From contig NZ_FNTX01000001.1 of assembly GCF_900105765.1 (NCBI RefSeq), positions 930,001-994,000 of the forward strand: a DNA stretch of 64,000 bases, given 5' to 3'. The stretch comes from Ruania alba. Lineage in GTDB: Bacteria > Actinomycetota > Actinomycetes > Actinomycetales > Beutenbergiaceae. The notes below the pieces were generated by a model. It saw only the letters and a program-made list of their open reading frames with translations. It did no database searches and was not told where the DNA came from. Positions 28,121 through 36,082 of this stretch are shown here, in pieces. The number at the start of each line of letters is the position of its first letter. Within the stretch, counting starts at the first letter, position 1. A program made the position numbers and the translations under genes.

Positions 28121-28708
28121 GTGACTCCTGTCGACGATCGCCGCACCGCCGTCGCCGTCCGCCCCGAGCGGGCCGATGAGCGTGCCGCCGTCCTCGACGT
28201 CGTCCGGCAGGCGTTCGAGCATGCGCAAGCGGGGGAGGGAGATCGAGTCGCCGAGCTGGATCGTGCGCTCGCGATGGCCTGCACGGGAGCCGGCAGCCTC
28301 GACGCGATCAGCCTCGTAGCTGAGACCGGCGGGGCCGTGGTCGGCCAGGTCCGGCTCACTGGTGCGTGGGTGGACGCCCCGAGCCGGCTCGTCGAGGTGT
28401 GGGTGCTCAGCCCGCTCGCTGTACTCCCGACGGCGCAGGGGCGTGGGATCGGTTCGGAACTGGTGCGCGCCGCGCTCGCCGCTGGGGCGGAGGCGGGGCG
28501 TGGGCTGGTGTTCCTCGAGGGGCATCCCGGGTTCTACCCACGCCTCGGGTTCGAGCGCGCCAGCGCACTCGGATTCACAGCGCCGTCGGTGCGAATCCCG
28601 GACGTGGCATTCCAGGTGGCGCGCCTGCCCGGATATGAGGGCTGGATGAGCGGCGCCCTGGTATACCCGGACGTGTTCTGGCGCCACGACGCTGTCGGGT
28701 TGCGCTGA
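28121..28708 (+). CDS. GNAT-family N-acetyltransferase
   Basis: A 195-residue acetyltransferase of the YhbS-like group: AVRPERADERAAVLDVVRQAFEH, GAVVGQVRLT, WVLSPLAVLPTAQGRGIGSELVRAALAAGAEAG (motif A, acetyl-CoA loop Q-G-R-G-I-G) and LEGHPGFYPRLGFERAS. The GTG at 28121 gives the normal N-terminus; the frame is open far upstream only because it is antisense to the HNH gene. No Shine-Dalgarno is present; CATCGT 7 bp before the start may be a leaderless -10. Followed by a textbook terminator. Confidence 0.88.
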   Translation: MTPVDDRRTAVAVRPERADERAAVLDVVRQAFEHAQAGEGDRVAELDRALAMACTGAGSLDAISLVAETGGAVVGQVRLTGAWVDAPSRLVEVWVLSPLAVLPTAQGRGIGSELVRAALAAGAEAGRGLVFLEGHPGFYPRLGFERASALGFTAPSVRIPDVAFQVARLPGYEGWMSGALVYPDVFWRHDAVGLR

Positions 28709-28734
28709 GTTGCGGCGGTAGTGGTGTGCACAGA

Positions 28735-28769
28735 CCGGCGGCGGTGACCCCTCCCGTCACCGCCGCCGG
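28735..28769 (+). terminator. rho-independent terminator after the acetyltransferase gene
   Basis: A perfect 14-bp stem (28735-28748 with 28756-28769), 7-nt loop, followed by GGTTTTG. It also lies at the end of the convergent HAAS gene. Confidence 0.88.
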
Positions 28770-28786
28770 GGTTTTGTGGACCGGAC

Positions 28787-29992
28787 TCAGCCGGTGCCTG
28801 TCTCCTCCGGTGCGGACTGGTCGTCGGTGGCCTCGGATCGCTCCGGTTCGCCCGTGGAATCCTCGGTGGTCTCCGGCGCCGCGTCGGAGCCGGCGGAGGG
28901 TGCGTCACCATCCGGCAGGGGAGTGAGCGATGGCAACGGCCACTGGGGTTGCCGTACGTCAGTCTCGTCCCAGCTCCACGAGCCATCCGGTTCCGGGATC
29001 AGCCGGGCGGGTGCGATCGTTCGGTACGGAAACACGTTCAGCGCAGAACCGTCGTCCAGCGCCGCGAGCGGCACCCCCGAGATCGGAGTGCCGGCCCCGT
29101 CTTCCGCCCAGCTCTCCCAGTCGCCACCTTCGGGCTGGAGAATGATCGGATTCCCATCCTGGTCGACGATCTGAGCTGCTTCGATGGGCTGGCCGTCCGT
29201 GCCGTACACGAACAGGTTGTCGACACGCTCGCCGTCGACGACCACGCCTGATGAGGCCAGCTGCTCGGCCGCAGCGGTCCCGTCGTCATAGCCCATCTCG
29301 TAGGTGGCAGACCGTAGTGCGGAGTCGTGGATGCTGGCGGCTCGCTGGATCCCGGTCAGTACCGGCAACGCGACCAGGAGCGCGAAGACGCTCGCCGCGT
29401 ACCCTGTCCAGCGCAGGCCGGGTCCACGCCCGATCGCGCCGCGTCCCCACTGCACGCTCAGCACCACGAAGCCGATGAGCAGCAGCCAGAACAGGTTGCC
29501 GTCAGGAAAGACCTCCCATGCCTGGCCGAGCAGCAGGCTTGCTACCTGGAAGAGCAGCCACCCCCGCAGAACCCACCACACAGGCCGCAGATCACGGACC
29601 ATGGGTCCGATCGCCGTCAGGATCTTGTGACGTGCGACGAAGGCGGACCACCTCCCCTGCAGCGAGCGGCCGCCGTCGGCGATCGCCTGGGCGAGCGTGC
29701 GACGCCCTGAGCGGCCTGGTTCCGGTGGCGCGATGCCGGCCGCGTCGCGCATCTCGGCGGCGTACGCACCCGGGTCGCCGAACCGTCGTGCCATGTCGGC
29801 CGGACTCATCCGCGCCAGCTCCTCCGGCGACAACCGGTCGGCGAGGGAGTCGGTCAGGTCGGCCTCCAGGCCGCCGGTGAGCTCGTCGAGGGTCTCGGGC
29901 TGCAGATCGTTCAGGTGCTCGCGCACCGCACGGGCGTAGGCCCCGACGGCGTTCGTCGCCCCGGTCTCGGTGGTGTCGGTGGTCGTGGACAT
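28787..29992 (-). CDS. HAAS-domain membrane protein, PadR partner
   Basis: A 401-residue protein. The first about 85 residues are a helical HAAS-type domain (YARAVREHLNDLQPETLDELTGGLEADLTDSLADRLSPEELARMSPADMARRFGDPGAYA), followed by three or four membrane helices (about 145-240) and a C-terminal extracytoplasmic domain ending in an acidic Ser/Thr/Glu tail. HAAS proteins are usually encoded next to PadR regulators; here the ATG shares one base with the padR-like stop (TGATG), so they are one operon. The function of the exported part is unknown. Confidence 0.85.
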   Translation of the reverse strand: MSTTTDTTETGATNAVGAYARAVREHLNDLQPETLDELTGGLEADLTDSLADRLSPEELARMSPADMARRFGDPGAYAAEMRDAAGIAPPEPGRSGRRTLAQAIADGGRSLQGRWSAFVARHKILTAIGPMVRDLRPVWWVLRGWLLFQVASLLLGQAWEVFPDGNLFWLLLIGFVVLSVQWGRGAIGRGPGLRWTGYAASVFALLVALPVLTGIQRAASIHDSALRSATYEMGYDDGTAAAEQLASSGVVVDGERVDNLFVYGTDGQPIEAAQIVDQDGNPIILQPEGGDWESWAEDGAGTPISGVPLAALDDGSALNVFPYRTIAPARLIPEPDGSWSWDETDVRQPQWPLPSLTPLPDGDAPSAGSDAAPETTEDSTGEPERSEATDDQSAPEETGTG

Positions 29993-30321
29993 CAGGATGC
30001 CTCCGCCAGGTCGAGAAGATCGGTCATCGTGCGTTCGAACTCGCGCCACTGCTTGGACTGGAGCTCCAACGACGCTCGTCCTTGAGCCGTGATTCCGTAG
30101 TACTTGCGGTGCGGCCCCTCCTCAGAGGGGACGACGTAGCTGGTGAGCGCTCCAGAGGCGTACAGCCGGCGCAGCGTCCCGTAGACGGAGGCGTCTCCGA
30201 CGTCGGTGAGGCCGCTGGCGCGCAGGCGGCGCAGCACGTCGTAGCCGTACCCGTCCTCGCGGGAGACGACGGCGAGCACCGCGACGTCGAGCACTCCTCT
30301 CAACAGTTGTGTGGTGTCCAT
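29992..30321 (-). CDS. PadR-family transcriptional regulator
   Basis: A 109-residue winged-helix regulator of the small PadR class: MDTTQLLRGVLDVAVLAVVSREDGYGYDVLRRLRASG, then SVYGTLRRLYASGALTSY (recognition helix) and GPHRKYYGITAQGRASL (wing), with a C-terminal dimerisation helix. It heads the two-gene operon with the HAAS membrane protein and probably represses it. Candidate operator repeats lie about 60 bp upstream. Confidence 0.92.
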   Translation of the reverse strand: MDTTQLLRGVLDVAVLAVVSREDGYGYDVLRRLRASGLTDVGDASVYGTLRRLYASGALTSYVVPSEEGPHRKYYGITAQGRASLELQSKQWREFERTMTDLLDLAEAS

Positions 30322-30379
30322 CCGAGCCCCTTCGTTCGTGGGGAGCGGTCCCGCGCCGATTCCCCTTCTGTCCTCCGCA

Positions 30380-30404
30380 CACTACAACGCGTAGCGCAGT
30401 AGTG
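30380..30404. promoter_or_regulatory. candidate PadR operator
   Basis: CACTAC (30380-30385) and GTAGTG (30399-30404) form an inverted repeat with 13 bp between, and a further GTAG at 30391 pairs with the left arm's CTAC. It lies in the padR-like gene's upstream region; PadR proteins bind spaced inverted repeats of this kind. Confidence 0.45.
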
Positions 30405-30455
30405 CGCAGAGAACAGGGATAGATGTTCCGGCGTGTCGGGCGTGCCGTGCACGAA

Positions 30456-30471
30456 TCGAACAACCGTTCGT
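30456..30471. promoter_or_regulatory. LexA (SOS) box of recA
   Basis: TCGAACAACCGTTCGT has the actinobacterial LexA core CGAAC-N4-GTTCG without mismatch. TAGTCT at 30473-30478 immediately downstream is a plausible recA -10. Confidence 0.9.
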
Positions 30472-30474
30472 TTA

Positions 30475-30488
30475 GTCTGTGCACAGAC
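30475..30488. promoter_or_regulatory. 14-bp perfect palindrome in the recA promoter/leader
   Basis: GTCTGTGCACAGAC is fully self-complementary and begins 4 bp after the SOS box. Having no loop it is more likely a protein-binding site than an RNA hairpin. The rest of the 337-bp padR-recA interval holds only the PadR operator candidate and the recA ribosome-binding site. Confidence 0.45.
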
Positions 30489-30658
30489 GCAAGGACGGTG
30501 CCGCGTCGTCCACAGCCAGTGGGCGAGGCGAACCGGATGTCGGTGGTCGGACATAGCCTGCGTTCGAGGTTGCCGCCCGGAGAGGGCGGGTCCCTGAAAA
30601 GACCAGTCCCATCCGAGAACGAGGCGGATCGCCGCCCATCAGACGAAGAAGGTGAACC

Positions 30659-31711
30659 ATGGCTGCTCCAGCAGCAGATCGCAGCAAGGCTCTCGACGCC
30701 GCGCTCGCGCAGATCGATCGGAACTTCGGCAAGGGCTCGGTGATGCGCCTCGGGGACGACACCCGCCCCCCGGTCGCGGTGATTCCCACCGGATCCATCG
30801 CACTGGATGTCGCACTCGGCGTCGGTGGCCTGCCCCGCGGACGAGTCATCGAGGTCTATGGTCCGGAGTCCTCCGGTAAGACCACGGTTGCCCTGCACGC
30901 GGTGGCGAACGCCCAGAAGAACGGCGGGATCGCCGCCTTCATCGATGCCGAGCACGCGCTCGACCCCGAGTACGCGAAGAAGCTCGGCGTGGACACCGAC
31001 GCGCTCCTGGTCTCCCAGCCGGACACCGGTGAGCAGGCGCTCGAGATCATGGACATGCTGATCCGCTCCGGCGCGCTGGACATCATCGTGATCGACTCCG
31101 TGGCGGCGCTCGTGCCGAAGGCGGAGATCGAGGGTGAGATGGGCGACAGCCACGTCGGCCTGCAGGCACGGCTGATGTCGCAGGCGCTGCGCAAGATCAG
31201 CGGTGCACTGAGTTCCTCGGGCACGACGGCGATCTTCATCAACCAGCTTCGCGAGAAGATCGGGGTGTTCTTCGGTTCGCCGGAGACCACCACCGGCGGT
31301 AAGGCGCTGAAGTTCTATGCCTCGGTTCGTATGGACATCCGCCGTATCGAGACGCTCAAGGAGGGGACCGACTCGGTCGGTAACCGAACCCGGGTGAAGG
31401 TGGTCAAGAACAAGATGGCCCCGCCGTTCAAGCAGGCCGAGTTCGACATCATCTACGGCGTGGGAATCTCCCGCGAGGGCAGCCTCATCGATCTCGGCGT
31501 CGAGCACGGCATCGTCCGTAAGTCCGGCGCCTGGTACACCTACGAGGGCGATCAGCTCGGGCAGGGCAAGGAGAACTCGCGCCGCTTCCTTAAGGACAAT
31601 CCTGAGCTGGCCGTGGAGATCGAAGAGAAGATCAAGACCAAGCTCGGCATCGGTGTGAAGTTGGAGGCCGTTCCGGAGGTCGGAGAGGCCGCGGAAGCGA
31701 TCGACTTCTAG
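30659..31711 (+). CDS. recA: recombinase RecA
   Basis: ATP-dependent strand-exchange protein and LexA co-protease, 350 residues, the usual length with no intein. Walker [10 protein letters not shown] at residues 68-76, [26 protein letters not shown] with L1, [32 protein letters not shown] with L2. ATG at 30659 follows GAAGGTGAA. Controlled by the SOS box at 30456-30471; recX follows after a hairpin. Confidence 0.98.
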   Translation: MAAPAADRSKALDAALAQIDRNFGKGSVMRLGDDTRPPVAVIPTGSIALDVALGVGGLPRGRVIEVYGPESSGKTTVALHAVANAQKNGGIAAFIDAEHALDPEYAKKLGVDTDALLVSQPDTGEQALEIMDMLIRSGALDIIVIDSVAALVPKAEIEGEMGDSHVGLQARLMSQALRKISGALSSSGTTAIFINQLREKIGVFFGSPETTTGGKALKFYASVRMDIRRIETLKEGTDSVGNRTRVKVVKNKMAPPFKQAEFDIIYGVGISREGSLIDLGVEHGIVRKSGAWYTYEGDQLGQGKENSRRFLKDNPELAVEIEEKIKTKLGIGVKLEAVPEVGEAAEAIDF

Positions 31712-31751
31712 GACTCTGGTCGAGCCGCTCTGGCGGCAGGTCGCGACTTGT

Positions 31752-31784
31752 CCGCACCGCCGTCGATTCCTGACGGCGGTGCGG
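31752..31784 (+). terminator. hairpin between recA and recX
   Basis: A perfect 13-bp stem (31752-31764 with 31772-31784), 7-nt loop, followed by GTGTTCTC. It probably lowers transcription into recX relative to recA. Confidence 0.8.
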
Positions 31785-31845
31785 GTGTTCTCGAAGGCCG
31801 TGCCGACCGCTCGAGAGTGGTCGAGGTGAGTGAGGTGGATCAGTG

Positions 31846-32442
31846 ATGAACAACGCCCGACGGCGGTCCTCCCGGGTGCAGGAGCCGCCCGAGACGGGTG
31901 CGGCTGCTGTGGATGCCGAGCCTGCCCCGGAGGAGGTAGCGCGCACGATCGCACTGCGCAAGCTGAACGCAGCGCCACAGTCGCGTGCGCAGCTCGCCGA
32001 GGCCATGGCGAAGCGAGACGTCCCTGGCCCGATCATCGAGAAGGTGCTCGACCGGTTCTCCGAGGTCGGGCTCGTCGACGATGCTGCCTACGCAGAGATG
32101 CTGGTGCGGAGCAAGCACAACGAACGGGGCCTGGCGCGCCGAGCGCTCGCCCAGGAACTGCGCCGCAAGGGGATCGAGGGCGATGTTGCCGACGCGGCCC
32201 TGGAGACGGTGCAGCCCGAGGACGAGCACGAGCGGGCGCGTGAGCTGGTCCGGCGCAAGGCACGTAGCACTACCGGCCTGGACCATCAGAAGCGACGGCG
32301 ACGGTTGGTGAGCATGCTTGCCCGGAAGGGGTACGGGCCGTCGGTGGCGCTCGGAGCGGTCGATGACGTACTGGCGAGCGGAGGCACGGGCGCCGACGAT
32401 CCCGATCTCTTCGGGCCTGAGGACTTCTTGGATGCGCCCTGA
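31846..32442 (+). CDS. recX: regulatory protein RecX
   Basis: Modulates RecA filaments, normally as an inhibitor. The 198-residue protein is built of helical RecX repeats: ALRKLNAAPQSRAQLAEAMAKRDVPGPIIEKVLDRFSEVGLVDDAAYAEMLVRSK, then RRALAQELRRKGIEGDVADAAL and RRRLVSMLARKGYGPSVALGAV. ATG at 31846 is placed 8 bp after GAGGTG; the GTG three bases earlier is possible. It lies 135 bp after recA, behind a hairpin, the standard arrangement. Confidence 0.95.
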   Translation: MNNARRRSSRVQEPPETGAAAVDAEPAPEEVARTIALRKLNAAPQSRAQLAEAMAKRDVPGPIIEKVLDRFSEVGLVDDAAYAEMLVRSKHNERGLARRALAQELRRKGIEGDVADAALETVQPEDEHERARELVRRKARSTTGLDHQKRRRRLVSMLARKGYGPSVALGAVDDVLASGGTGADDPDLFGPEDFLDAP

Positions 32443-32477
32443 CAGCCGCCGAGACCCGGACGCGTGCGGGCTTAGCC

Positions 32478-33383
32478 CTAACCGCCTGTGGCCTCCCCGC
32501 GAGTGTCCGCCGTACCGGCCAGGCCGGTGGTGATGCCGACCCCGGGGGCCTGCTTGCCGGCGGTGCCCGTTCGCCCACCGATCCGGCGGGCCAATCGCCC
32601 AGCGAGCCATGACAACACGATGTTGATCACGATGAACATCACGGCCGCGACGGCAAAGGCCTGCAGGATGGGGAATGGAGCGTCGGACCCGATGAGTCGA
32701 GCCGAGCGGAGCAGTTCGGGATAGGTGATGATGTAGCCCAGTGCCGTGTCCTTGAGGATCACCACGAACTGGCTGATCAGGGACGGCAGCATCGCGATCA
32801 GCGCCTGGGGCAGCTCGACGGAGCGCAGTGACTGACCGCGTGTCATGCCGATCGCCAGGGCTGCCTCACCCTGGCCCTTGGCCAGTCCGTGCACACCGGA
32901 ACGCACCAGCTCGGCGATGATCGAGCCGTTGTAGAGAGTCAGCCCGATCACCACGCCGAAGAGCGGCGCATCCTCGGGCGTGATGTTCAGCACGAGCGCC
33001 GCGGTGAACCAGCCGGCGATCATCATGATGAGCACGGGAACGGCCCGGAAGAACTCCACGATGAGGCTGCAGAAGCCGCGGATCAGTGGGTTCGAGGCCA
33101 GCCGTCCGACACCGAACAGCAGGCCGAAGACCATGGCGAGTACGATCGAATACGCCGCCGCGGTCAACGTGTTCTGCAGTCCGGGCAGGAAGTAGAACTG
33201 CCACGTGTCGGGCTCGATCATCACGGCCCATTTGGCTGCGTCGAACTGGCCCTTCTCCGCCATCTGGACGATTGCCCAGGCCAGGATTCCGAGGACAAGG
33301 ATCGTCCCTGCGATGTTGCCGTAGACGATATTGCGCCGCGCCTTGGGACCGGGGGCGTCGAACAGGACTGATTGCGCGCTCAT
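32478..33383 (-). CDS. gluD: glutamate-type amino-acid ABC transporter permease
   Basis: Inner-membrane permease of a polar amino-acid importer, 301 residues, with an N-terminal helix (about 24-42) and a five-helix core containing the EAA loop as GQGEAALAIGMTRGQSLRSVELPQAL. Fourth gene of the gluABCD-like operon; starts in an ATGA overlap with gluC. The C-terminal about 30 residues are a Gly/Thr-rich tail beyond the last helix. Name follows Corynebacterium glutamicum GluD. Confidence 0.9.
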   Translation of the reverse strand: MSAQSVLFDAPGPKARRNIVYGNIAGTILVLGILAWAIVQMAEKGQFDAAKWAVMIEPDTWQFYFLPGLQNTLTAAAYSIVLAMVFGLLFGVGRLASNPLIRGFCSLIVEFFRAVPVLIMMIAGWFTAALVLNITPEDAPLFGVVIGLTLYNGSIIAELVRSGVHGLAKGQGEAALAIGMTRGQSLRSVELPQALIAMLPSLISQFVVILKDTALGYIITYPELLRSARLIGSDAPFPILQAFAVAAVMFIVINIVLSWLAGRLARRIGGRTGTAGKQAPGVGITTGLAGTADTRGEATGG

Positions 33384-34054
33384 CGTGACACCGCCAGACG
33401 CCGGGAGAGGTAGGTGGTCAGGAGGCCGACGGGGACCACGATGATCACGAACCCGGCCGCGATCGTGAGGAAGATGGGGACGACGTAGTTCGCGTCGTTC
33501 TCGATCATCTCGGCCATCAGCACTGCGACTTCATTGTTGGAGGCTGCTGCGGCGACGGTGCTGTTCTTGATCAGTGCGATGAGGGTGTTGCCGAGCGGTG
33601 CGATGGCCCCACGGAATGCCTGCGGCAGGATCACCAGGCGCGCTGCAGGCAGGAACGATAGACCGATCGCGCGAGCAGCCTCGGCCTGCCCGACTGGCAC
33701 CGTGTTCACGCCGGATCGGATCGACTCGGTCACGAACGAGGCGTGGTAAATCGTCAGCGCGAGCACGGCGAGCCAGAAGAAGTTCGTGGTGAAGTCGTCC
33801 GCGAACTGGACCCCCAGCTGCGGCCACAGCACCAGGATCCCGGATGCCATCACGATGGTCAGCGGGGTGTTCCGCACGAGGTTGACGTATCCCGCACCCG
33901 CCAGCTGCAACGACGGAACCGGAGAGATACGCATCATCGCCAGGACGGTGCCGAGCACGAACGCGAAGATGGCCGCGAAGAACGTCAGCTTGAGATTGAC
34001 CCAGTAGGCGCCCGCGATGTCGTAGTTGGAGAGCACCTCGAGGAAGTCGCTCAC
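33380..34054 (-). CDS. gluC: glutamate-type amino-acid ABC transporter permease
   Basis: The partner permease, 224 residues, HisM/GluC-like, with the EAA loop as VPVGQAEAARAIGLSFLPAARLVILPQAFRGAIAPLGNT. The GTG at 34054 (MSDFLEVLSNYDIAGAYWVNLKLT) is chosen because GAAGGTGG lies 7-8 bp upstream; a GTG at 34060 would be too close to that site. It overlaps gluD by 4 bp. It is separated from gluB by two strong hairpins. Confidence 0.92.
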   Translation of the reverse strand: MSDFLEVLSNYDIAGAYWVNLKLTFFAAIFAFVLGTVLAMMRISPVPSLQLAGAGYVNLVRNTPLTIVMASGILVLWPQLGVQFADDFTTNFFWLAVLALTIYHASFVTESIRSGVNTVPVGQAEAARAIGLSFLPAARLVILPQAFRGAIAPLGNTLIALIKNSTVAAAASNNEVAVLMAEMIENDANYVVPIFLTIAAGFVIIVVPVGLLTTYLSRRLAVSR

Positions 34055-34078
34055 CGGCACACCACCTTCACCTCTCTT

Positions 34079-34100
34079 GCGCCCCGCGTGCACGGGGCGC
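34079..34100 (-). other. hairpin in the gluC leader
   Basis: An 8-bp perfect GC stem (34079-34086 with 34093-34100) and 6-nt loop, about 10 bp upstream of the gluC ribosome-binding site. Could slow translation or protect the downstream mRNA fragment. Confidence 0.5.
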
Positions 34101-34118
34101 TTTGGCAGATCGGATGCC

Positions 34119-34147
34119 CGGGGGCGGGCCGGCAAGGCCCGCCCCCG
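34119..34147 (-). terminator. attenuator-type hairpin after gluB
   Basis: A perfect 12-bp GC stem (34119-34130 with 34136-34147) and 5-nt loop, 12 bp after the gluB stop. In transporter operons such a hairpin usually keeps the binding protein more abundant than the permeases. Confidence 0.75.
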
Positions 34148-34159
34148 AGCATCATCGGG

Positions 34160-35062
34160 TCAGGACGCGCAGCCGCGCATCTCCGGCGGGTTCAGATCAG
34201 CATTCGGGGTGTACCCGGTGCCTTCGGTGTTCGCGGTTACCGCTGCCTCCCAGGAGCCGTCGTCGATCATCGCCTGGATAGCGGCGTTGATGTCCTCACA
34301 CAGGTCTGAGCCGTTGGGAAGGCCGACGCCGTAGTTCTCCTCGGAGAAGGGGCTGCCTGCGACCTGGAGGCTGCCGCTGCCCTCGGCCGCGGCGAGACCG
34401 GCCAGGATGATGTCATCGGTGGTGACGGCGTCCACCTGGCCGCCGGTGAGGAACTGGATGCACTCCGAGTACCCGGGCTGCTCGATGAGGTTTGCGCCCG
34501 CCGCGTACTCGTCCACCACGCGCTGGGCGGACGTGGACCCCGAGACCGAGCACAGGTTGAGGTCATCGAGTGACTCCGGACCGGTGATGGCGCCCTCGTC
34601 CTCGGACCGGATGAGCAGGTCCTGACCGGCCACGAAGTACGGGCCGGCGAAGTCCACGGCCTCGTCGCGCTCGTCGGTGATCGAGTAGGTGGCGAAGATC
34701 ATGTCCACCTGGCCGTTCTGCAGCATGGTCTCGCGCTGGGCGGACGGCGCCTCGACGAACTCGATCTGGTCGGCGGAGTACCCGAGCTGCTCGGTCACGT
34801 AGTGCGCGACGTCGACGTCGAATCCGGTGTACTCGCCACCGTCCTGGTAGCCGAGCCCTGGCTGGTCGAACTTGATGCCGATGCGAAGGGTCTCGCCGTC
34901 GCCGCCGTCCTCTCCGCCGTCTTCTCCACCGTCGTCGGTCATCTCCTCGCCGCCGGTGTCTCCGGTGTCCTCCGGTGCGCCGGGTTCAGACGTTCCGCAG
35001 GCAGCAAGAGTAAGCGCCCCCACAGCGGCGAACGCCGCCAGCGCTACGCGTGTGCTCTTCAT
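34160..35062 (-). CDS. gluB: glutamate-type substrate-binding lipoprotein
   Basis: Extracellular binding protein of the importer, 300 residues. Signal peptide with lipobox LAAC (lipid-anchored Cys22), then an acidic Gly/Asp/Glu-rich linker (about 24-58), then a type-3 solute-binding domain: LRIGIKFDQPGLGYQDGGEYTGFDVDVAHYVTEQLG, VDMIFATYSITDERDEAVDFAGPYF, SGSTSAQRVVDEYA. ATG at 35062 follows AAGGAG at 6 bp. Preference for glutamate is inferred from the gluABCD operon order and its site next to recX/miaB, as in corynebacteria; related amino acids are possible. Confidence 0.92.
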   Translation of the reverse strand: MKSTRVALAAFAAVGALTLAACGTSEPGAPEDTGDTGGEEMTDDGGEDGGEDGGDGETLRIGIKFDQPGLGYQDGGEYTGFDVDVAHYVTEQLGYSADQIEFVEAPSAQRETMLQNGQVDMIFATYSITDERDEAVDFAGPYFVAGQDLLIRSEDEGAITGPESLDDLNLCSVSGSTSAQRVVDEYAAGANLIEQPGYSECIQFLTGGQVDAVTTDDIILAGLAAAEGSGSLQVAGSPFSEENYGVGLPNGSDLCEDINAAIQAMIDDGSWEAAVTANTEGTGYTPNADLNPPEMRGCAS

Positions 35063-35126
35063 GATTCTCCTTAGGGTTGTGCGGGAGTGGTCGGCGAACC
35101 TGAGGGTTTCTCGAGGTCCGGCGTGG

Positions 35127-35921
35127 TCAGTGCGCCAGGATCTTGCCGAGGAAGTCCTGAGCGCGATGGCTCTGCGGGTTGGTGAAGAACGTCTCCGGAT
35201 CGGCCTCTTCGACGATCTGTCCGTCCGCCATGAAGATCACCCGATCGGCGGCCTTGCGGGCGAAGCCCATCTCGTGGGTGACCACCACCATGGTCATCCC
35301 CTCCTTCGCGAGCCCCACCATCGTGTCCAGCACCTCGTTCACCATCTCGGGGTCCAGGGCGGACGTCGGTTCGTCGAACAAGAGCACCTTCGGCTCCATC
35401 GCCAGCGCACGTGCGATCGCGACACGCTGCTGCTGGCCACCGGAGAGCTGTGCGGGAAGCTTCTCGGCCTGGTTGGCCACCCCGACCCGGTCCAGCAACT
35501 CCATGGCGCGCTTCTTCGCTGTCGCCGGCTTCATCCGTTTGACCTTGATCGGCCCGAGCGTGACGTTCTCGAGGATCGTCTTGTGCGCGAACAGGTTGAA
35601 AGACTGGAACACCATGCCCACGTCGGCTCGCAGCCGTGCCAGGGCCTTGCCCTCATCGGGAAGAGCCACGCCGTCGAGAGTGATCGAGCCGGAGTCAATT
35701 GGTTCGAGGCGGTTGATCGCCCGGCACAGGGTCGACTTGCCGGAGCCTGACGGCCCGATCACGACCATCACCTCGCCCCGGTGCACGGTGACATCGATGT
35801 CCTTCAGGACGTGCAGCGCGCCGAAGTGCTTGTTCACGTTCTCCAGCACCACGAGCGGCTCACCGGAGTGCGCAGGGATCTCGCCGTCGGGTGTGATCGG
35901 GTTCACGGAACTGTCGGTCAT
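35127..35921 (-). CDS. gluA: glutamate-type ABC transporter ATP-binding protein
   Basis: ATPase of the importer, 264 residues. Walker [11 protein letters not shown]-loop [13 protein letters not shown], signature LSGGQQQR, Walker [13 protein letters not shown] and the switch histidine in [10 protein letters not shown]; a polar amino-acid (GlnQ/GluA) type. First gene of the operon gluABCD, divergent from miaB. A CATAAT element lies 17 bp upstream of its start. Confidence 0.94.
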   Translation of the reverse strand: MTDSSVNPITPDGEIPAHSGEPLVVLENVNKHFGALHVLKDIDVTVHRGEVMVVIGPSGSGKSTLCRAINRLEPIDSGSITLDGVALPDEGKALARLRADVGMVFQSFNLFAHKTILENVTLGPIKVKRMKPATAKKRAMELLDRVGVANQAEKLPAQLSGGQQQRVAIARALAMEPKVLLFDEPTSALDPEMVNEVLDTMVGLAKEGMTMVVVTHEMGFARKAADRVIFMADGQIVEEADPETFFTNPQSHRAQDFLGKILAH

Positions 35922-35938
35922 AGACGCAACCTAACCTC

Positions 35939-35944
35939 ATTATG
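35939..35944 (-). promoter_or_regulatory. candidate gluA -10 element
   Basis: CATAAT on the minus strand, 17 bp before the gluA ATG; no convincing -35 is visible. An AT-rich island in a GC-rich divergent region. Confidence 0.4.
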
Positions 35945-36055
35945 TGACGCGAGCGAGGCACGCGAGTCACAGAACGGAAACGATCCGTCCACTTGATCCG
36001 CGACCGCGCGGACACCTCCCACTGTGCCCCAAAGATTCGTGGGCCGCGAGATGTC

Positions 36056-36069
36056 ACGGTGAACACCGT
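36056..36069. promoter_or_regulatory. inverted repeat in the miaB promoter
   Basis: ACGGTG (36056-36061) and CACCGT (36064-36069) are perfect inverted copies 2 bp apart, directly abutting the miaB -10 element. A bound protein would block that promoter. Confidence 0.4.
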
Positions 36070-36074
36070 AGAAT
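36069..36074 (+). promoter_or_regulatory. leaderless -10 element of miaB
   Basis: TAGAAT ends 8 bp before the GTG at 36083, a close match to TATAAT, with no Shine-Dalgarno sequence. Confidence 0.55.
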
Positions 36075-36082
36075 CTCCCCGC

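Noticed and set aside
30659-31711. Intein in RecA as in M. tuberculosis
   Set aside because: The protein is 350 residues with uninterrupted motifs.
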